Shown: positions 46,601 through 59,893 of the stretch, piece by piece
Numbering within the stretch: the stretch's first letter is position 1
Layout of the letters: each line of letters begins with the position of its first letter
Source of the DNA: Streptococcus cristatus
Lineage (GTDB): Bacteria; Bacillota; Bacilli; Lactobacillales; Streptococcaceae
NCBI RefSeq assembly: GCF_008369405.1
Contig: NZ_VSJJ01000001.1
Location: 308,523-372,522, forward strand
Direction: 5' to 3'
DNA: 64,000 bases
The notes under the pieces: model-generated
Told to the model about the DNA's origin: nothing
What the model saw: the letters and a program-made list of their open reading frames with translations, nothing else
The model's database searches: none
Translations under genes and position numbers: made by a program

Positions 46601-47159
46601 TTACATATGAAACATTAGAAAAACAATACCTGTTGTATTGGCCAGAATATGCGATAAGGTTGTAATCAAACAATTTTTAGTCTTTTTATAAATAACGGAA
46701 TAGATGATGCTATCAATAAAAATCATCAAAACATCATAGCTAACAAGTTCAAAACTTCCACTAGCAATATGGGCTACCGCAAACAATAAAGACGACACAA
46801 TAGCACAAAGCCAAAATGGAAGAATTGTCATTGACTTACCAAGAAAGAAACCTCGCCATGCGATTTCTTCTCCTAAGGCTGCAATTATTACTTGAACCAT
46901 AAGTAGTGGCATTTTATCAAAAGATAACATAGAATCCGTTCTTCCAACAATATGACTGGTGAACGCACCCTTAAATACCAAATCGCCAATAATTAACGTT
47001 GCTACAGCGGTTCCTATCGGGAGTAAAACCAAAATAATTACCCCTTGTTTTTAAAGAAAGTTCAGGTATTATCTTTGTCAAAGACAATACTGCCATTAGA
47101 AACAAACCAATGATTGTAGTATATACAGACTTTTTATCTATTTTAGCAAAATTAGGCAT
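46601..47159 (-). pseudogene. CPBP-family intramembrane protease, frameshifted
   Basis: The start is at 47159 (MPNFAKIDKKSVYTTIIGLFLMA, AAGGAG ahead). The frame is lost near 47040-47050 and resumes in another frame (VLLPIGTAVATLIIG...), running to the stop at 46601. A one-base change at AACAAGGGG would join the two into a protein of about 188 residues. The core motifs are intact: GEEIAWRGFFLG, FAVAHIASG and LSHILANTTG, i.e. EExxxR and both histidine motifs. It is therefore a recent mutation, a sequence error or a switchable run. It differs from the intact CPBP gene at 23371, whose arginine is missing. Confidence 0.75.
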
Positions 47160-47204
47160 AAATATTTCTCCTTGACGTTAGTAGGGCGACATGGTTATTC
47201 TTTT

Positions 47205-47240
47205 GTCTTGAATTGTCAAATTAAGTGCACAATTCAAGAC
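47205..47240. repeat. 12-bp perfect inverted repeat upstream of the CPBP pseudogene
   Basis: GTCTTGAATTGT (47205-47216) and ACAATTCAAGAC (47229-47240) around a 12-base spacer, with no T-run on either strand. It looks more like an operator or cruciform than a terminator. Confidence 0.5.
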
Positions 47241-47363
47241 TTAAAAAACTTTCGCCAAAAGGTTTCTAGGGTTTCACGAGCAAACTTACACACTCAGCAG
47301 TTTGCTGTTATTGTATCATCACACTCTACGACATCTATCGAAGCATGAGCAAATTATCTACTT

Positions 47364-48916
<1,553 letters not shown>

Positions 48917-50266
48917 CTATCTTAAGCCCATTTGGTGCAGTCTTTCTTTGTAAGCTTCAAAGTCAATCAAGAGCCCTTGACCGCCATACATGTCATAGGT
49001 ATCCGTCCAGTCGCCTAGTTCTGGTACAGTGAGGCGCTCTATCCCATTGCGTGAATCAAGCACCAAGGATAAGCCTTGTGACCAAATAAAACTCTGAGGT
49101 ACATTGGTCGAGGTCAAAGCAAAAACTTTTCCTAATGCTTCAGATCCTGTAAAAAGCTTGGTAGGGTCTTTTATCTGCTGCATGATAGCAGTCAAGACTT
49201 CTTGCTGGCGGCGTGTCCGTCCAAAGTCACCCTCATCGTCCTTACGGAAACGGGCATAGTTTAAGAGCGTTCGACCATCCATGTGCTGGCGGCCAACTTT
49301 GATGGTTTGAGTAGGAACCACTCCATCTTTCATGTTCAAATCATCTGGAACTTCCACTTCTGTAACTTTTTCGCCATCAATGGTCGAAAATTTAGCATCC
49401 ATGAATACACCATTTGGAAAGAGGGTGTCAATTGCAGTCGCAAAGGTGTTAAAGTCCACTAGAGCATAGTATTTAATGTCAATATCGAAGTTATCTTTCA
49501 AAGCTTGACGAACTGCCTCAGCTCCACGATGATTGTCTTGTTCACCAAAAGTATAGGCGGAATTCAATTTTTGATCATAATAATCATCATCCGTCGGCTC
49601 CGTGTAGGAATTGCTGACGCCGTCAATATGAATCAAGGTATCACGCATAAAGCTGACCAACTTCATTTTATGGTCTTTATTGCCAACGTTCAAGACCATA
49701 ATTGAATCAGTCCGAGTCTCCGTTGAATTTTCTCCAATTCGGCCATCCGTCCCTAAAACAAGAATATTGATCCCATCTCGAGCATCATGCCCATCAAAGT
49801 ATTCAACATCAGCTGCTTTAAGATTTCCTGGTCTCGCTGTATTTAAGCCTTTGAAAAACATAAAGAGCATACCAGAAACAACCAAAACCACAAAAATAAG
49901 GAGCCACATCAGCACGCGCTTAGGACGAATTTTTTTGTAGGTTCTCGGAGGTTTCTGAGTTGATTTTTTCGCTTCTTGCTTTAAAGAATTGCGGGAATTC
50001 TTTTGGCTTCTGCTAAGAGAGCCTTTACCCGGGTATTTGGGTAACAAACCGGATGAGTCCGTCTTCGAATCCTCTGGAGAAGCCTGCACAGTTGCCTTTG
50101 CAGATGCCTTTCTAGATGTCTCTTGCGCAGTATCTGGCCGTCCTTTCGACTTTTGGCGGAGGTAATTATACTCCTCTTTTTCGTGTTCGTTAAGATAGTA
50201 ATAGTTTGTATGGAGATAATCCAGCCTTAACTGCTCGTGTCGACTCAGATTTTCTGTTTCTCTCAT
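48917..50266 (-). CDS. LytR-CpsA-Psr (LCP) family cell-wall glycopolymer ligase
   Basis: 449 residues. A long basic/Ser-rich cytoplasmic region (1-116) precedes one membrane helix (about 117-138) and an external LCP domain: INILVLGTDGR, TRTDSIMVLNV, LVSFMRDTLIHI, ALVDFNTFATAID and LNYARFRKDDEGDFGRTRRQQEVL, which hold the pyrophosphate-binding Arg/Asp residues. Such enzymes attach teichoic acids or capsule to peptidoglycan. The start overlaps the pheA stop (ATGA). The aro-pheA-LCP order matches the pneumococcal psr locus. Confidence 0.92.
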   Translation of the reverse strand: MRETENLSRHEQLRLDYLHTNYYYLNEHEKEEYNYLRQKSKGRPDTAQETSRKASAKATVQASPEDSKTDSSGLLPKYPGKGSLSRSQKNSRNSLKQEAKKSTQKPPRTYKKIRPKRVLMWLLIFVVLVVSGMLFMFFKGLNTARPGNLKAADVEYFDGHDARDGINILVLGTDGRIGENSTETRTDSIMVLNVGNKDHKMKLVSFMRDTLIHIDGVSNSYTEPTDDDYYDQKLNSAYTFGEQDNHRGAEAVRQALKDNFDIDIKYYALVDFNTFATAIDTLFPNGVFMDAKFSTIDGEKVTEVEVPDDLNMKDGVVPTQTIKVGRQHMDGRTLLNYARFRKDDEGDFGRTRRQQEVLTAIMQQIKDPTKLFTGSEALGKVFALTSTNVPQSFIWSQGLSLVLDSRNGIERLTVPELGDWTDTYDMYGGQGLLIDFEAYKERLHQMGLR

Positions 50267-51107
50267 CTCTGCTCCAATCTATAATCCTGAATTTGAAAAA
50301 CGGGATAACTGCCTATAATTTTAAAGGTGATACCAAGTGTAGTAAGCTCTTGGTAAGCAAAATCCACTAATTCTTTCCGTTCATTATCAATATCAATAAT
50401 AAAGAAATATTCCCCTAGGGCTGTTTTAAGAGGGCGGCTTTCAATCTTTGTCAGGTCAATGCCACGCCAGGCAAAGGTTGATAAGGCCTTATACAAAGCA
50501 CCAGGCAGATTGTCTGGCAAAGTCAGAGCCAAACTCTGCTTTTCCTCTTGCTTTACAAGCTTAAGAGCAGGGGTGGTTTGTCCTAAAATCCAGAAACGAG
50601 TAAAATTTTCCTCCATTTCCTGAATATCTTTGGCCACCACTTGCAGACCATACTCGACTGCCGCAGTCCGCGGTGCAATAGCGGCGAAGGGTTGGTCAGG
50701 ATGCTCAGCCACAAAACGAGCCGCATAGGCTGTACTAGCTGTAATTTCAATCGCTGCTTCTGGATAATGCTGGCGAATATAGCCCTTCCCCTGAGCAAGC
50801 GCCTGAGGATGAGAAAAGACCTTCTCAATGGGCTTATCTAAGCTAGTCGCCAATAATTGCTGCTTAATGGGCTGAACAATCTCTGCCACTGCTTGAATCT
50901 CAGCTTGATGAAAAAGATAATCCAAGGTCTCATGGACGCTTCCTTCAATCGAATTTTCCACGGGAACAACCGAATAATCCACCTCTTTCCCTTCATAAGC
51001 CTTCATCACTTCTGTGATATTTTGGTAGGGCACCAAGTCTGCTTGGGGAAAGGCTTCTTGGGCAACATGATGGGAAAAGGAGCCCTTGGGTCCTAAAAAT
51101 GCAACTC

Positions 51108-51111
<4 letters not shown>
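50263..51111 (-). CDS. pheA: Prephenate dehydratase
   Basis: Converts prephenate to phenylpyruvate, the committed step to phenylalanine. The 282-residue monofunctional enzyme has MRVAFLGPKGSFSHHVAQEAF, the VVPVENSIEGSVHETLDYL region, the TRFWILG catalytic loop and a C-terminal ACT domain (about 195-275) with the ESRPL motif that senses phenylalanine. The start overlaps the aroK stop and the end overlaps the LCP gene, both as ATGA. Confidence 0.95.
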
Positions 51112-52965
<1,854 letters not shown>

Positions 52966-52972
52966 CTACATG

Positions 52973-53006
52973 ATAAAAGAGGCTGCGACAATCATCTCTC
53001 AGCCTC
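52973..53006 (-). terminator. Second terminator of the dnaX-DUF3272 unit
   Basis: GAGGCTG / CAGCCTC stem, with TTTTATC following on the minus strand. The arms resemble the ends of the family A/B repeats, so this may be a short repeat relic used as a terminator. Confidence 0.65.
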
Positions 53007-53029
53007 CCTTTATTCCTCGTCAAAACCAC

Positions 53030-53061
53030 GAGATTGCTAGATTCTTGCTCTAGTCAATCTC
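53030..53061 (-). terminator. Hairpin just after the DUF3272 gene
   Basis: GAGATTG-CTAGA-ttcttgc-TCTAG-t-CAATCTC: a 12-bp stem with one bulge; only four T follow a few bases later. Confidence 0.55.
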
Positions 53062-53072
53062 TGATTTAGCCA

Positions 53073-53264
53073 TTATTTGTGTCCTAAATGCTTATCAATC
53101 TCATCCATAATCCGCCCCATGACATAGCTAATCTGCAGATTGCGACCAATCAAAATGGCCCAGAAAATAGCCATCAGATAGTTCTCAGACATGATTGCTT
53201 CATTAAAAAAATATGTTTCTAGAGCTGTAAAAGCCGCCATTACTATAAATTGTCGTCTATTCAT
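53073..53264 (-). CDS. DUF3272 small membrane protein
   Basis: 63 residues or fewer, starting MNRRQFIVMAAFTALETYFFNEAIM, the DUF3272 pattern seen in other streptococci. Two hydrophobic helices (about 6-22 and 30-45) suggest an integral membrane protein; function unknown. I prefer the ATG at 53264 to an upstream TTG that overlaps the dnaX stop, because the extra residues (NLDFYGFSCYNG) are not typical. A TATAAT lies only six bases before the ATG, so the message may be leaderless. Confidence 0.75.
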   Translation of the reverse strand: MNRRQFIVMAAFTALETYFFNEAIMSENYLMAIFWAILIGRNLQISYVMGRIMDEIDKHLGHK

Positions 53265-53270
53265 TCTTCC

Positions 53271-53276
53271 ATTATA
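53271..53276 (-). promoter_or_regulatory. -10 element six bases before the DUF3272 start
   Basis: TATAAT on the minus strand; the -35 region is poor (TTAGAT). Confidence 0.35.
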
Positions 53277-53302
53277 GCATGAAAAACCATAAAAATCTAA
53301 AT

Positions 53303-54967
53303 TCAATCATCTTGCACGGTGATTTTTTCCGCTAGAAAGTCAAAGCCTTCCGGTATCAAGCTTTCTTCCTGCTTTTCAGCTGCTTCTGCTTTATTGCTAC
53401 GACTTCTAGCTGAAAATTCTGCCCGTATCTGAGTCCAATCCTCTAGTGAAATAGCCAGAATATCTGGTGAAAAGCCAGCAGCATTACTGAGCAGATTTCC
53501 AAACATGGTATTGAGATTTTCTCTTTTCATGGTTTGCTCAGCATTGAAATGAGACTCAAAAGCCAAAATAGCATGGTTTTCATTGGCTGCAACTGGCTGC
53601 GAACCAATGAGCAGTGCCTTGTCAGCTCCTGCCAGACTCTCTATGATTTCACCCCAAGCATTTTGCAGCTTAGTCAAATTGCTGCGAGCCAAATCAGGAT
53701 TTTCCACTGCCTCCTCCAAGATGGCATTGACCTTATTGCGGTCTACTCGATAGGTATTAGCTTTTTGAGGTCGTGCCTCTGATTTCTTAGCTGCTGGAGA
53801 TGGCTGACTGCCGACAGTGGCTAATTGCTGCTTGAGCTGCTGGATTTCCTGCTTGAGATTAGACAGTTCTTCCGCCAAGTTATCAGGAATCTGATCTAAG
53901 CTTGCTTTTTCCTCAGCCAGTCGAATGGTCATCATCTCTGTATAAATCTTAGGCTGCAGGCTATTTTTGATATCGGCTAGACTCTTGGTCGCCATCTCAA
54001 TCATGGCAAAAAGAGTCTCCTGCGGTGTCTTGAGATTTTCCAGAAAGAGCTCGCTGGCATGATGATTTTCCCCACCAGTTTTGACAATGATTAAGTCACG
54101 CAAATATTGTAGGAGGTCCGTCACGAAGCGAGCCATGTTTTTGCCGCTGTCAAAAATCAGATTGAGGTTATCCAAGGCTGCTACTGCATCATGAGCAATC
54201 AAGGCAGCTACGTAGGCATCCAAGGCTCCCAAACTGATAGAGCCAGTGATTTCTTCAGCAATGTCCGTTGTCAAACGATTTTCCTGAGTTAAGCTAAGAG
54301 CCTGATCGAGGATAGACAGGGCGTCCCGCATACCACCTTCCGCTTGACGGGCAATAATCTGCACACCTTCTTGCTCAAAATCAATGCCTTCCTGCTCCAA
54401 AATCCACTCAATATGGCTAATAATGTCCTGTGTCTTAATAGACTTAAACTCAAAACGCTGGACGCGGGAAAGAATGGTCGCTGGAATCTTATGTAGCTCT
54501 GTCGTCGCTAGGATAAAGACCACATTTTCCGTTGGCTCTTCCAAGGTCTTGAGCAAGGCGTTAAAAGCCCCAGTTGAGAGCATGTGCACCTCGTCGATGA
54601 TATAGACCTTGTGCTTGGCCAGACTAGGCGCATAGGTGGACTTGTCCCGAATATCACGAATCTCATCTACCCCATTATTAGAAGCTGCGTCGATCTCAAT
54701 GACATCTTCAAGACTCCCCTCAGTGATGGCCTGGCAGATATAGCAGTCATTGCAGGGCTCACCATCCTTTTGATTAGGACAGTTCATAGCCTTGGCAAAA
54801 ATCTTGGCAACACTGGTTTTTCCTGTTCCACGTGGACCAGAAAAAAGATAGGCATGGCTGATTTTCCCTTGCTCAACAGCCTGCCGCAGAGTGGTCGCTA
54901 CTACCTGCTGCCCCACCAGCTGACCAAAGGTCTGACTGCGGTATTTCCGATATAAAGCTTGATACAT
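53303..54967 (-). CDS. dnaX: DNA polymerase III subunit gamma/tau
   Basis: Clamp-loader ATPase, 554 residues. Walker A is GPRGTGKTS (44-52), the zinc cysteines are C63, C72, C75 and C78, Walker B is VYIIDEVHML (121-130), sensor I is ATTELHKIP and the SRVQRFEFK arginine finger follows. The C-terminal part carries a coiled coil (LAEELSNLKQEIQQLKQQLA, about 366-385) and the tau-type tail. No clear slippery heptamer for a short gamma form is visible. The start is one base from the fRMsr stop. Confidence 0.95.
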   Translation of the reverse strand: MYQALYRKYRSQTFGQLVGQQVVATTLRQAVEQGKISHAYLFSGPRGTGKTSVAKIFAKAMNCPNQKDGEPCNDCYICQAITEGSLEDVIEIDAASNNGVDEIRDIRDKSTYAPSLAKHKVYIIDEVHMLSTGAFNALLKTLEEPTENVVFILATTELHKIPATILSRVQRFEFKSIKTQDIISHIEWILEQEGIDFEQEGVQIIARQAEGGMRDALSILDQALSLTQENRLTTDIAEEITGSISLGALDAYVAALIAHDAVAALDNLNLIFDSGKNMARFVTDLLQYLRDLIIVKTGGENHHASELFLENLKTPQETLFAMIEMATKSLADIKNSLQPKIYTEMMTIRLAEEKASLDQIPDNLAEELSNLKQEIQQLKQQLATVGSQPSPAAKKSEARPQKANTYRVDRNKVNAILEEAVENPDLARSNLTKLQNAWGEIIESLAGADKALLIGSQPVAANENHAILAFESHFNAEQTMKRENLNTMFGNLLSNAAGFSPDILAISLEDWTQIRAEFSARSRSNKAEAAEKQEESLIPEGFDFLAEKITVQDD

Positions 54968-55464
54968 TAGGCTTTTTCTCCAAACATTTCAAAATTCCAA
55001 GTCGTTTTTTCAAGCAAAATCTGGACGAACTTTCCTAGATATTCCTGATCTACTTTATCATAATCACCCGTCAAGGCTGAGTCCAAATCCAGCACCCCCA
55101 GTAGGCGACCGTCTTTTACCATGGGCACCACAATCTCGCTCTTAGCACGGCTATCACAGGAGATATAGTTGGCATGCTGGGTCACATCTTCTACGATAAT
55201 CGTCTGTTTTTTCTCAGCTGATTCCCCACAGACACCCTTGCCTAGCGCAATATGGACACAGGAAACACCACCTTGAAACGGTCCCAGAATCAGCTCGTTC
55301 CCATCATATAGATAGAAACCTGTAAATACCGAATGAGGAAGGGCTTGATTGAGCAAGGCGCTCGCATTAGAAAGATTGGCCAAAGCATTGGTCTCGCCAT
55401 CCAGCAAAGCTTCCAGCTGAGCCAGTAAAAGTTGATAATTTGAAATTTTATCTTTTGTGTTCAT
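54967..55464 (-). CDS. Free methionine-(R)-sulfoxide reductase (GAF domain)
   Basis: Reduces free Met-R-sulfoxide, a repair activity useful in an H2O2-producing species. The protein is a 165-residue GAF domain from the ATG at 55464 ([11 protein letters not shown]). Its three cysteines C69, C79 and C103 have the same 10 and 24 spacing as the catalytic set of E. coli YebR/fRMsr. [19 protein letters not shown] is the usual fold entry. A longer TTG reading at 55497 overlaps the hydrolase gene and is less likely. A TATAAT sits seven bases before the ATG, leaving no room for a ribosome site. Confidence 0.88.
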   Translation of the reverse strand: MNTKDKISNYQLLLAQLEALLDGETNALANLSNASALLNQALPHSVFTGFYLYDGNELILGPFQGGVSCVHIALGKGVCGESAEKKQTIIVEDVTQHANYISCDSRAKSEIVVPMVKDGRLLGVLDLDSALTGDYDKVDQEYLGKFVQILLEKTTWNFEMFGEKA

Positions 55465-55471
55465 AGAGTCT

Positions 55472-55477
55472 ATTATA
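55472..55477 (-). promoter_or_regulatory. Extended -10 directly before the fRMsr gene
   Basis: TGATATAAT on the minus strand (TATAAT 55477-55472), seven bases from the ATG; a leaderless transcript is predicted. Confidence 0.45.
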
Positions 55478-55493
55478 TCAAAAAGCCGGTCTT

Positions 55494-56327
55494 TCAACCA
55501 AGCTTTTCTTTAATTTTGTTATCCAAAAATTCATCAATCAGTCTATTTACAATATCGGGTTGGTCGGTATTAGAATTATGTCCCGCCTCATCAATCCATT
55601 GAACAGACTTCCCAGTATTTCTTTCATAGGCCTTCAAATATCGTATGCACGACCCTGCACGATCTTCTTTTCCACATATAACCAATTGTGGGCATTTCAC
55701 TTCATAAGGAAGCTTTTTCTCTACTGCTTCTGAAAAAATCTTATATCCGTATCCTGCAAGACAAGCATATCTTTCTTGATTTCCGTCATAAACCATCATC
55801 ATATTATACATCAGTTTTCTTCCATAGGCTGTTGTTGATACGCTTTTAGGGCCTGATTTCAAAAGAGCTTTCCATGGATAGATTCTATAAATTGCCTCCA
55901 TATTTTTTAAGAGCCACAACTCCATAGCTGTATAATAGTTCCTTTGCAGGGAAGGTGAATCAATCGTAACAAGACCTTTTAATTTCTCAGGAAAAAGTTG
56001 AGCATAAACCTGTCCTACATATCCTCCCATTGACTGACCAATTACTATTGGATTTTCTATTCTCTCTTTGACAAATATTTCATCCAGCCAAGTTGCTAAA
56101 TCAAATAAAGTAAAATCGAGACAAAATGGATAAGATGACGCGTGTCCAGGTGCGTCCCAAACCAAGACTCTATATGTATCTTTAAAATATTCTATTTGTT
56201 TTTCAAATAACCTATGGTCAGCAGTTAGCCCAGGTAAAAAGATAAGAACTCTTTGGGATGATTCATCACCATCATTTGTCCAGTAATGAATTATTCCACT
56301 TGGTGTTTCATAAATTTTTTCAATCAA
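55494..56327 (-). CDS. Alpha/beta hydrolase
   Basis: 277-residue soluble hydrolase: oxyanion region [11 protein letters not shown], nucleophile S99 in GQSMGG, Asp in CGKEDRAG and His in DEAGHNSN. The [10 protein letters not shown] loop is typical of the esterase/haloperoxidase branch. Substrate unknown. The start is a TTG at 56327 with no good ribosome site; a stop two codons upstream rules out an earlier in-frame start. A minus-strand TATACT at 56361-56356 may be its -10. A/T richness and Tyr/Lys/Ile-rich composition differ slightly from the neighbours. Confidence 0.78.
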   Translation of the reverse strand: MIEKIYETPSGIIHYWTNDGDESSQRVLIFLPGLTADHRLFEKQIEYFKDTYRVLVWDAPGHASSYPFCLDFTLFDLATWLDEIFVKERIENPIVIGQSMGGYVGQVYAQLFPEKLKGLVTIDSPSLQRNYYTAMELWLLKNMEAIYRIYPWKALLKSGPKSVSTTAYGRKLMYNMMMVYDGNQERYACLAGYGYKIFSEAVEKKLPYEVKCPQLVICGKEDRAGSCIRYLKAYERNTGKSVQWIDEAGHNSNTDQPDIVNRLIDEFLDNKIKEKLG

Positions 56328-56414
56328 AGTTCAACACTCACATTCTAATTGGTTTAGTATAGTTTATCTCAATTTATTCCTATAAGAAAGGCAAGCTATA
56401 CTCAAATCATCTGT

Positions 56415-57017
56415 TTACAGCCAACCCATAAAGCGGATAAGGTACATATTTAGTCGCACCTGCCGTGAATAGTAGTAATTTCCACCATTGATATAAAGCT
56501 TGGGGCCATAAAAAATGGAAAGTACATTATAGTATGAATAGGTTTTTCCAGTCACATTGCCAAGACTTGGAGCAACCACTTCTTTTGAGTATTTTTTTGC
56601 TAGCTCGAGCGTATTCTCACCGCCATTTTGCGCCACATAGTCGATATAGGCCTGACCAAAATTGTAAGCCTGAACCGCAGTCCAAACATCTACCTTTTTC
56701 TCGCTGGCCAGCTCTAGATTGTCCGATAAGGTCTGAATACCTTGCCGGACACTTTCTTTATTGTCTGTAATCGAATTGATTTCGCCTGTTGCACTCTCAC
56801 TAGACTGCATGAGGTCGCTGTTTCTCCCCTTGGTTTCGGTGTAAATCATAGCCAGAACCAACTCTTCATTGGCTGCAGTGTCCTGTTCCGCTAGCACTTC
56901 TCTAACCAAGTTTTGATAGGTCATGACTTGCTTGACATCACGATGGACTTGATAGCCTTTAAGCGCAATGGCAGCCAGAATGATGACCAAAATCAATCTT
57001 CTGATAAATTTAAACAT
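56415..57017 (-). CDS. pvaA: PvaA-like membrane-anchored lysozyme-fold protein
   Basis: 200 residues. An N-terminal membrane helix (about 6-22) and an external lysozyme-like domain with the probable catalytic Glu61 in [12 protein letters not shown], followed by QSSESATG and [20 protein letters not shown]. It closely resembles pneumococcal vaccine antigen A and the muramidase domain of CwlT-like proteins, so peptidoglycan cleavage at the cell surface is likely. Its start abuts the NdpA gene stop; it ends the tdk-to-pvaA unit. Confidence 0.9.
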   Translation of the reverse strand: MFKFIRRLILVIILAAIALKGYQVHRDVKQVMTYQNLVREVLAEQDTAANEELVLAMIYTETKGRNSDLMQSSESATGEINSITDNKESVRQGIQTLSDNLELASEKKVDVWTAVQAYNFGQAYIDYVAQNGGENTLELAKKYSKEVVAPSLGNVTGKTYSYYNVLSIFYGPKLYINGGNYYYSRQVRLNMYLIRFMGWL

Positions 57018-57991
57018 TATTTACTTTGAATATCCTCGATATTTTTGATGAGAATAGAATAAGTTCCGTTATCATTCAGGATAAATTCCACGGATTCAGC
57101 ATCCTGATAGACATTATTGGGAACGATCAGTTCTATTCCATTAGAGAGGGACAATTTTTGATTTTCGAACTTCTTTTTCTGGCGACTGCTGTCAATCTCG
57201 TCAAACTTGATTGGCTCTGGTACAATTTCCTTGACCTGGTCGATAAAGGTAAGTCGGGCAGTCAGATTGCTGTCAAACAGTTCGTCCGCCAACTTTTCTG
57301 GAGACAATTCGTCATTTTCTTCCAGATTTTTGAAAATACTGGATTTGACCTTGGACTGGAACTGAAAATCGTCTTTGTTAAAACTTTCAGCAATCTTTTG
57401 AGCCGTTTTTTCCAGCGTTTTGATGGATTTTTTTGGTGAGATCTTGGGACTGACCTGCAAGAGATTGTCAGAAAAATAGTTGAGAAAGGCGCCATTGTAC
57501 TTGATGCGCTTTTCAATCAGATGGTACTTACGAGACTGGAGATTGATGACCAGAGCCTCGTCCGCACCCGTACCAAAGCCAGGCAAGTTGTTCTGTGTCA
57601 GCTTGATAGGATTGTCCACCTCGCCACCCAAGTGAGTCAGGGTTTCCCGCAGAGCAATCCGCAGAAAAGCAAAGTGCTCCACCCCTTCTTTCTCAAACTG
57701 AACGAAAATCAAATCGTTGGTTTTCTGGTTCTCACTGACCGAAAACTCTTCCTGCCAAAGCTTGACCACTGTCACGGGTGTTTCCAATAAGTCGTCCGAA
57801 AGCTGGGCTAAAAAGACATTATTAGGTTCAAAAATGCCTGTTTTAGCATCGTCAGAATAGACCCGCTCGATTTTCTTACGCAAGTATTCTTCAATCTTTG
57901 GAGTGATATTAAGAAACTTATCCGCCAACAGCAAGTCCGTATCAGCTGGGCTGAATTGATGAATGATGGCCTTCTTTACATAAATGTCCAT
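57017..57991 (-). CDS. Nucleoid-associated protein, NdpA/YejK family
   Basis: 324 residues. It contains the family blocks [47 protein letters not shown] and [34 protein letters not shown]. coli YejK associates with the nucleoid, but the function in Firmicutes is unknown. It begins one base after the glyA stop and its last base is shared with the pvaA start codon, so it is co-translated. The same order glyA-NdpA-PvaA occurs in pneumococcus. Confidence 0.85.
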   Translation of the reverse strand: MDIYVKKAIIHQFSPADTDLLLADKFLNITPKIEEYLRKKIERVYSDDAKTGIFEPNNVFLAQLSDDLLETPVTVVKLWQEEFSVSENQKTNDLIFVQFEKEGVEHFAFLRIALRETLTHLGGEVDNPIKLTQNNLPGFGTGADEALVINLQSRKYHLIEKRIKYNGAFLNYFSDNLLQVSPKISPKKSIKTLEKTAQKIAESFNKDDFQFQSKVKSSIFKNLEENDELSPEKLADELFDSNLTARLTFIDQVKEIVPEPIKFDEIDSSRQKKKFENQKLSLSNGIELIVPNNVYQDAESVEFILNDNGTYSILIKNIEDIQSK

Positions 57992-57992
57992 C

Positions 57993-59255
57993 TTAGTTCA
58001 AACCTTCATAGAGGGGAAAAGCATCCGTCAATTCGCGAACTTCCGCCCGAACTTGATTGAGCACCGCTTCGTTTTCAGCGTTTTCCAGAGCTTTGATAAT
58101 GAGCTCAGCTACCTTGATACTTTCTGAGACACCAAAGCCTCGAGCTGCAATAGCTGCTGTACCGATACGAATACCGCTGGTTTTAAATGGTGACAAGGTC
58201 TCGTAAGGGATGGAGTTCTTATTGAGGGTAATATTGACTTCATCCAAGAGGTTTTGAGCCACTTTCCCATTTTCTACAACCTTAGTAACATCTACCAAGA
58301 AAAGGTGATTTTCAGTACCGTCAGAAATCACGCGGAACTTGTCATGTTGACGGAAGACTTGCGCCATGGCTTGGGCATTGTCCAAAATCTGCTGAGCATA
58401 AACCTTGAAAGCTGGATCTAGCACTTCTTTAAAGGCTACAGCTTTGGCCGCAATGACATGCTCCAACGGTCCACCTTGAATGCCTGGGAAGATAGCTGAG
58501 TTAATTTTCTTAGCCAATTCTTCATCATTTGTCAAAATCAAGCCTCCACGAGGTCCGCGCAAGGTCTTGTGGGTCGTCGTTGTTGTGATGTCCGCATAAG
58601 GTACAGGGCTCGGATGGAGACCTGCAGCAACCAAACCAGCAATGTGAGCCATATCGACCATAAGCTTGGCACCGACCGCATCCGCAATTTCACGGAATTT
58701 TGAAAAGTCGATGATACGAGAGTAGGCTGAAGCCCCTGCCACAATCAACTTAGGCTGTACTTCCTTAGCTTGCTGGAGGATGGCATCAAAGTCCAGTAAT
58801 TCTGTTTCTGGGTCAACACTATAGGATACAAAATTGTAGGTTTGGCCAGAGAAGCTTACTGGAGCACCATGGGTCAAGTGACCACCAGCAGACAAATCCA
58901 TGCCCATCACTGTATCACCCGGCTCAATCAAAGCCATATAAGCTGCACAATTGGCCTGACTGCCTGAGTGAGGTTGAACATTGGCGAATTTAGCACCAAA
59001 GATTTCCTTAGCGCGCTCAATTGCCAAACTCTCCACTACATCCACCACATCTGTACCACCATAGTAACGACGACCTGGGTATCCCTCAGCGTATTTATTG
59101 GTCAAAATAGAACCTTGAGCTGCCATAACAGCTTTAGAAACGACATTTTCTGAAGCAATCAACTCGATATTATGTTGCTGGCGCTCTTCCTCATTGGCAA
59201 TGGCATCCCAGAGTTCTTTGTCAAATGCTTTGTAGTCTTCTTGGTCAAAAATCAT
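57993..59255 (-). CDS. glyA: Serine hydroxymethyltransferase
   Basis: PLP enzyme that converts serine and tetrahydrofolate to glycine and methylene-THF. The 420-residue protein has [13 protein letters not shown], the [11 protein letters not shown] cofactor loop, [14 protein letters not shown], the PLP lysine in [14 protein letters not shown] (about 226) and [13 protein letters not shown]. It follows the tsaC-type gene after 47 bases. A GNAT gene found between these two in pneumococcus is absent here. Confidence 0.96.
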   Translation of the reverse strand: MIFDQEDYKAFDKELWDAIANEEERQQHNIELIASENVVSKAVMAAQGSILTNKYAEGYPGRRYYGGTDVVDVVESLAIERAKEIFGAKFANVQPHSGSQANCAAYMALIEPGDTVMGMDLSAGGHLTHGAPVSFSGQTYNFVSYSVDPETELLDFDAILQQAKEVQPKLIVAGASAYSRIIDFSKFREIADAVGAKLMVDMAHIAGLVAAGLHPSPVPYADITTTTTHKTLRGPRGGLILTNDEELAKKINSAIFPGIQGGPLEHVIAAKAVAFKEVLDPAFKVYAQQILDNAQAMAQVFRQHDKFRVISDGTENHLFLVDVTKVVENGKVAQNLLDEVNITLNKNSIPYETLSPFKTSGIRIGTAAIAARGFGVSESIKVAELIIKALENAENEAVLNQVRAEVRELTDAFPLYEGLN

Positions 59256-59302
59256 AAAGTGTCTCCTTCTTTTGAGAAAATAGGGCGCTAGGCTCCTAAA
59301 AG

Positions 59303-59893
59303 TTAAAATGTTATATCACTTACTTGGGCGAGAATATCCTCGCGGGTAATGGCTCCTTGGCGCAAAATACGTGCCTTTTCTCCAGACAAATCCAGAATGG
59401 TCGAATCCTGACCTGTCAAGGATGCATCATCTTCTACTCCCGAGACTTGCTCTTGAAAATCCAGCATAATCTGCTGGAAATCAGTTCCACTAGCTTTTCC
59501 AGAGAGATTGGCGGATGGGCCAATCAAGGGCCCGTACTTCCGAATCAAGTCCAGCGTAACTGGATGCTTGGGAATCCGAAATCCTACGGTTTCCATACCA
59601 GAGTTAATCCAAGCAGGCACTCGGTCATTGGCTTGGAGGATAATCGTCAGTGGTCCAGGTAGAAAGGCGTGATAGAGTTTTTCTAGATAACTGGGCTGGT
59701 TCTTAGAAAAACGGTAAACTTCTTCCAAGCTAGCCACATTGAGATTGAGAGCCTTGTCACGAGGTCTTCTTTTTAATTCGTAGACTCGCTCAACTGCCTC
59801 TTCGTTCAAAGCTTGGGCAAAGAGGCCATACACCGTTTCCGTAGGCAGGACGACCGCTCCGCCTGTTGCTAAAGTCTGTTCTATCTTATCCAT
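59303..59893 (-). CDS. L-threonylcarbamoyladenylate synthase (TsaC/Sua5/YwlC family)
   Basis: Makes threonylcarbamoyl-AMP for the t6A37 modification of ANN-decoding tRNAs. 196 residues from the ATG at 59893 ([12 protein letters not shown]), overlapping the prmC stop as ATGGATAA. Core: [52 protein letters not shown] and [13 protein letters not shown]. It has the YrdC domain only, without the Sua5 C-terminal domain. Confidence 0.92.
   Translation of the reverse strand: MDKIEQTLATGGAVVLPTETVYGLFAQALNEEAVERVYELKRRPRDKALNLNVASLEEVYRFSKNQPSYLEKLYHAFLPGPLTIILQANDRVPAWINSGMETVGFRIPKHPVTLDLIRKYGPLIGPSANLSGKASGTDFQQIMLDFQEQVSGVEDDASLTGQDSTILDLSGEKARILRQGAITREDILAQVSDITF

Noticed and set aside
53265..53306. 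Upstream TTG start for the DUF3272 gene coupled to the dnaX stop
   Set aside because: The added residues do not look like the family, and the downstream ATG gives the usual protein.
53303..54967. Programmed frameshift in dnaX giving a short gamma form
   Set aside because: The only A6 run (near 53325) lies about ten codons from the end, too late to make a gamma protein; no slippery heptamer with a hairpin was seen earlier.
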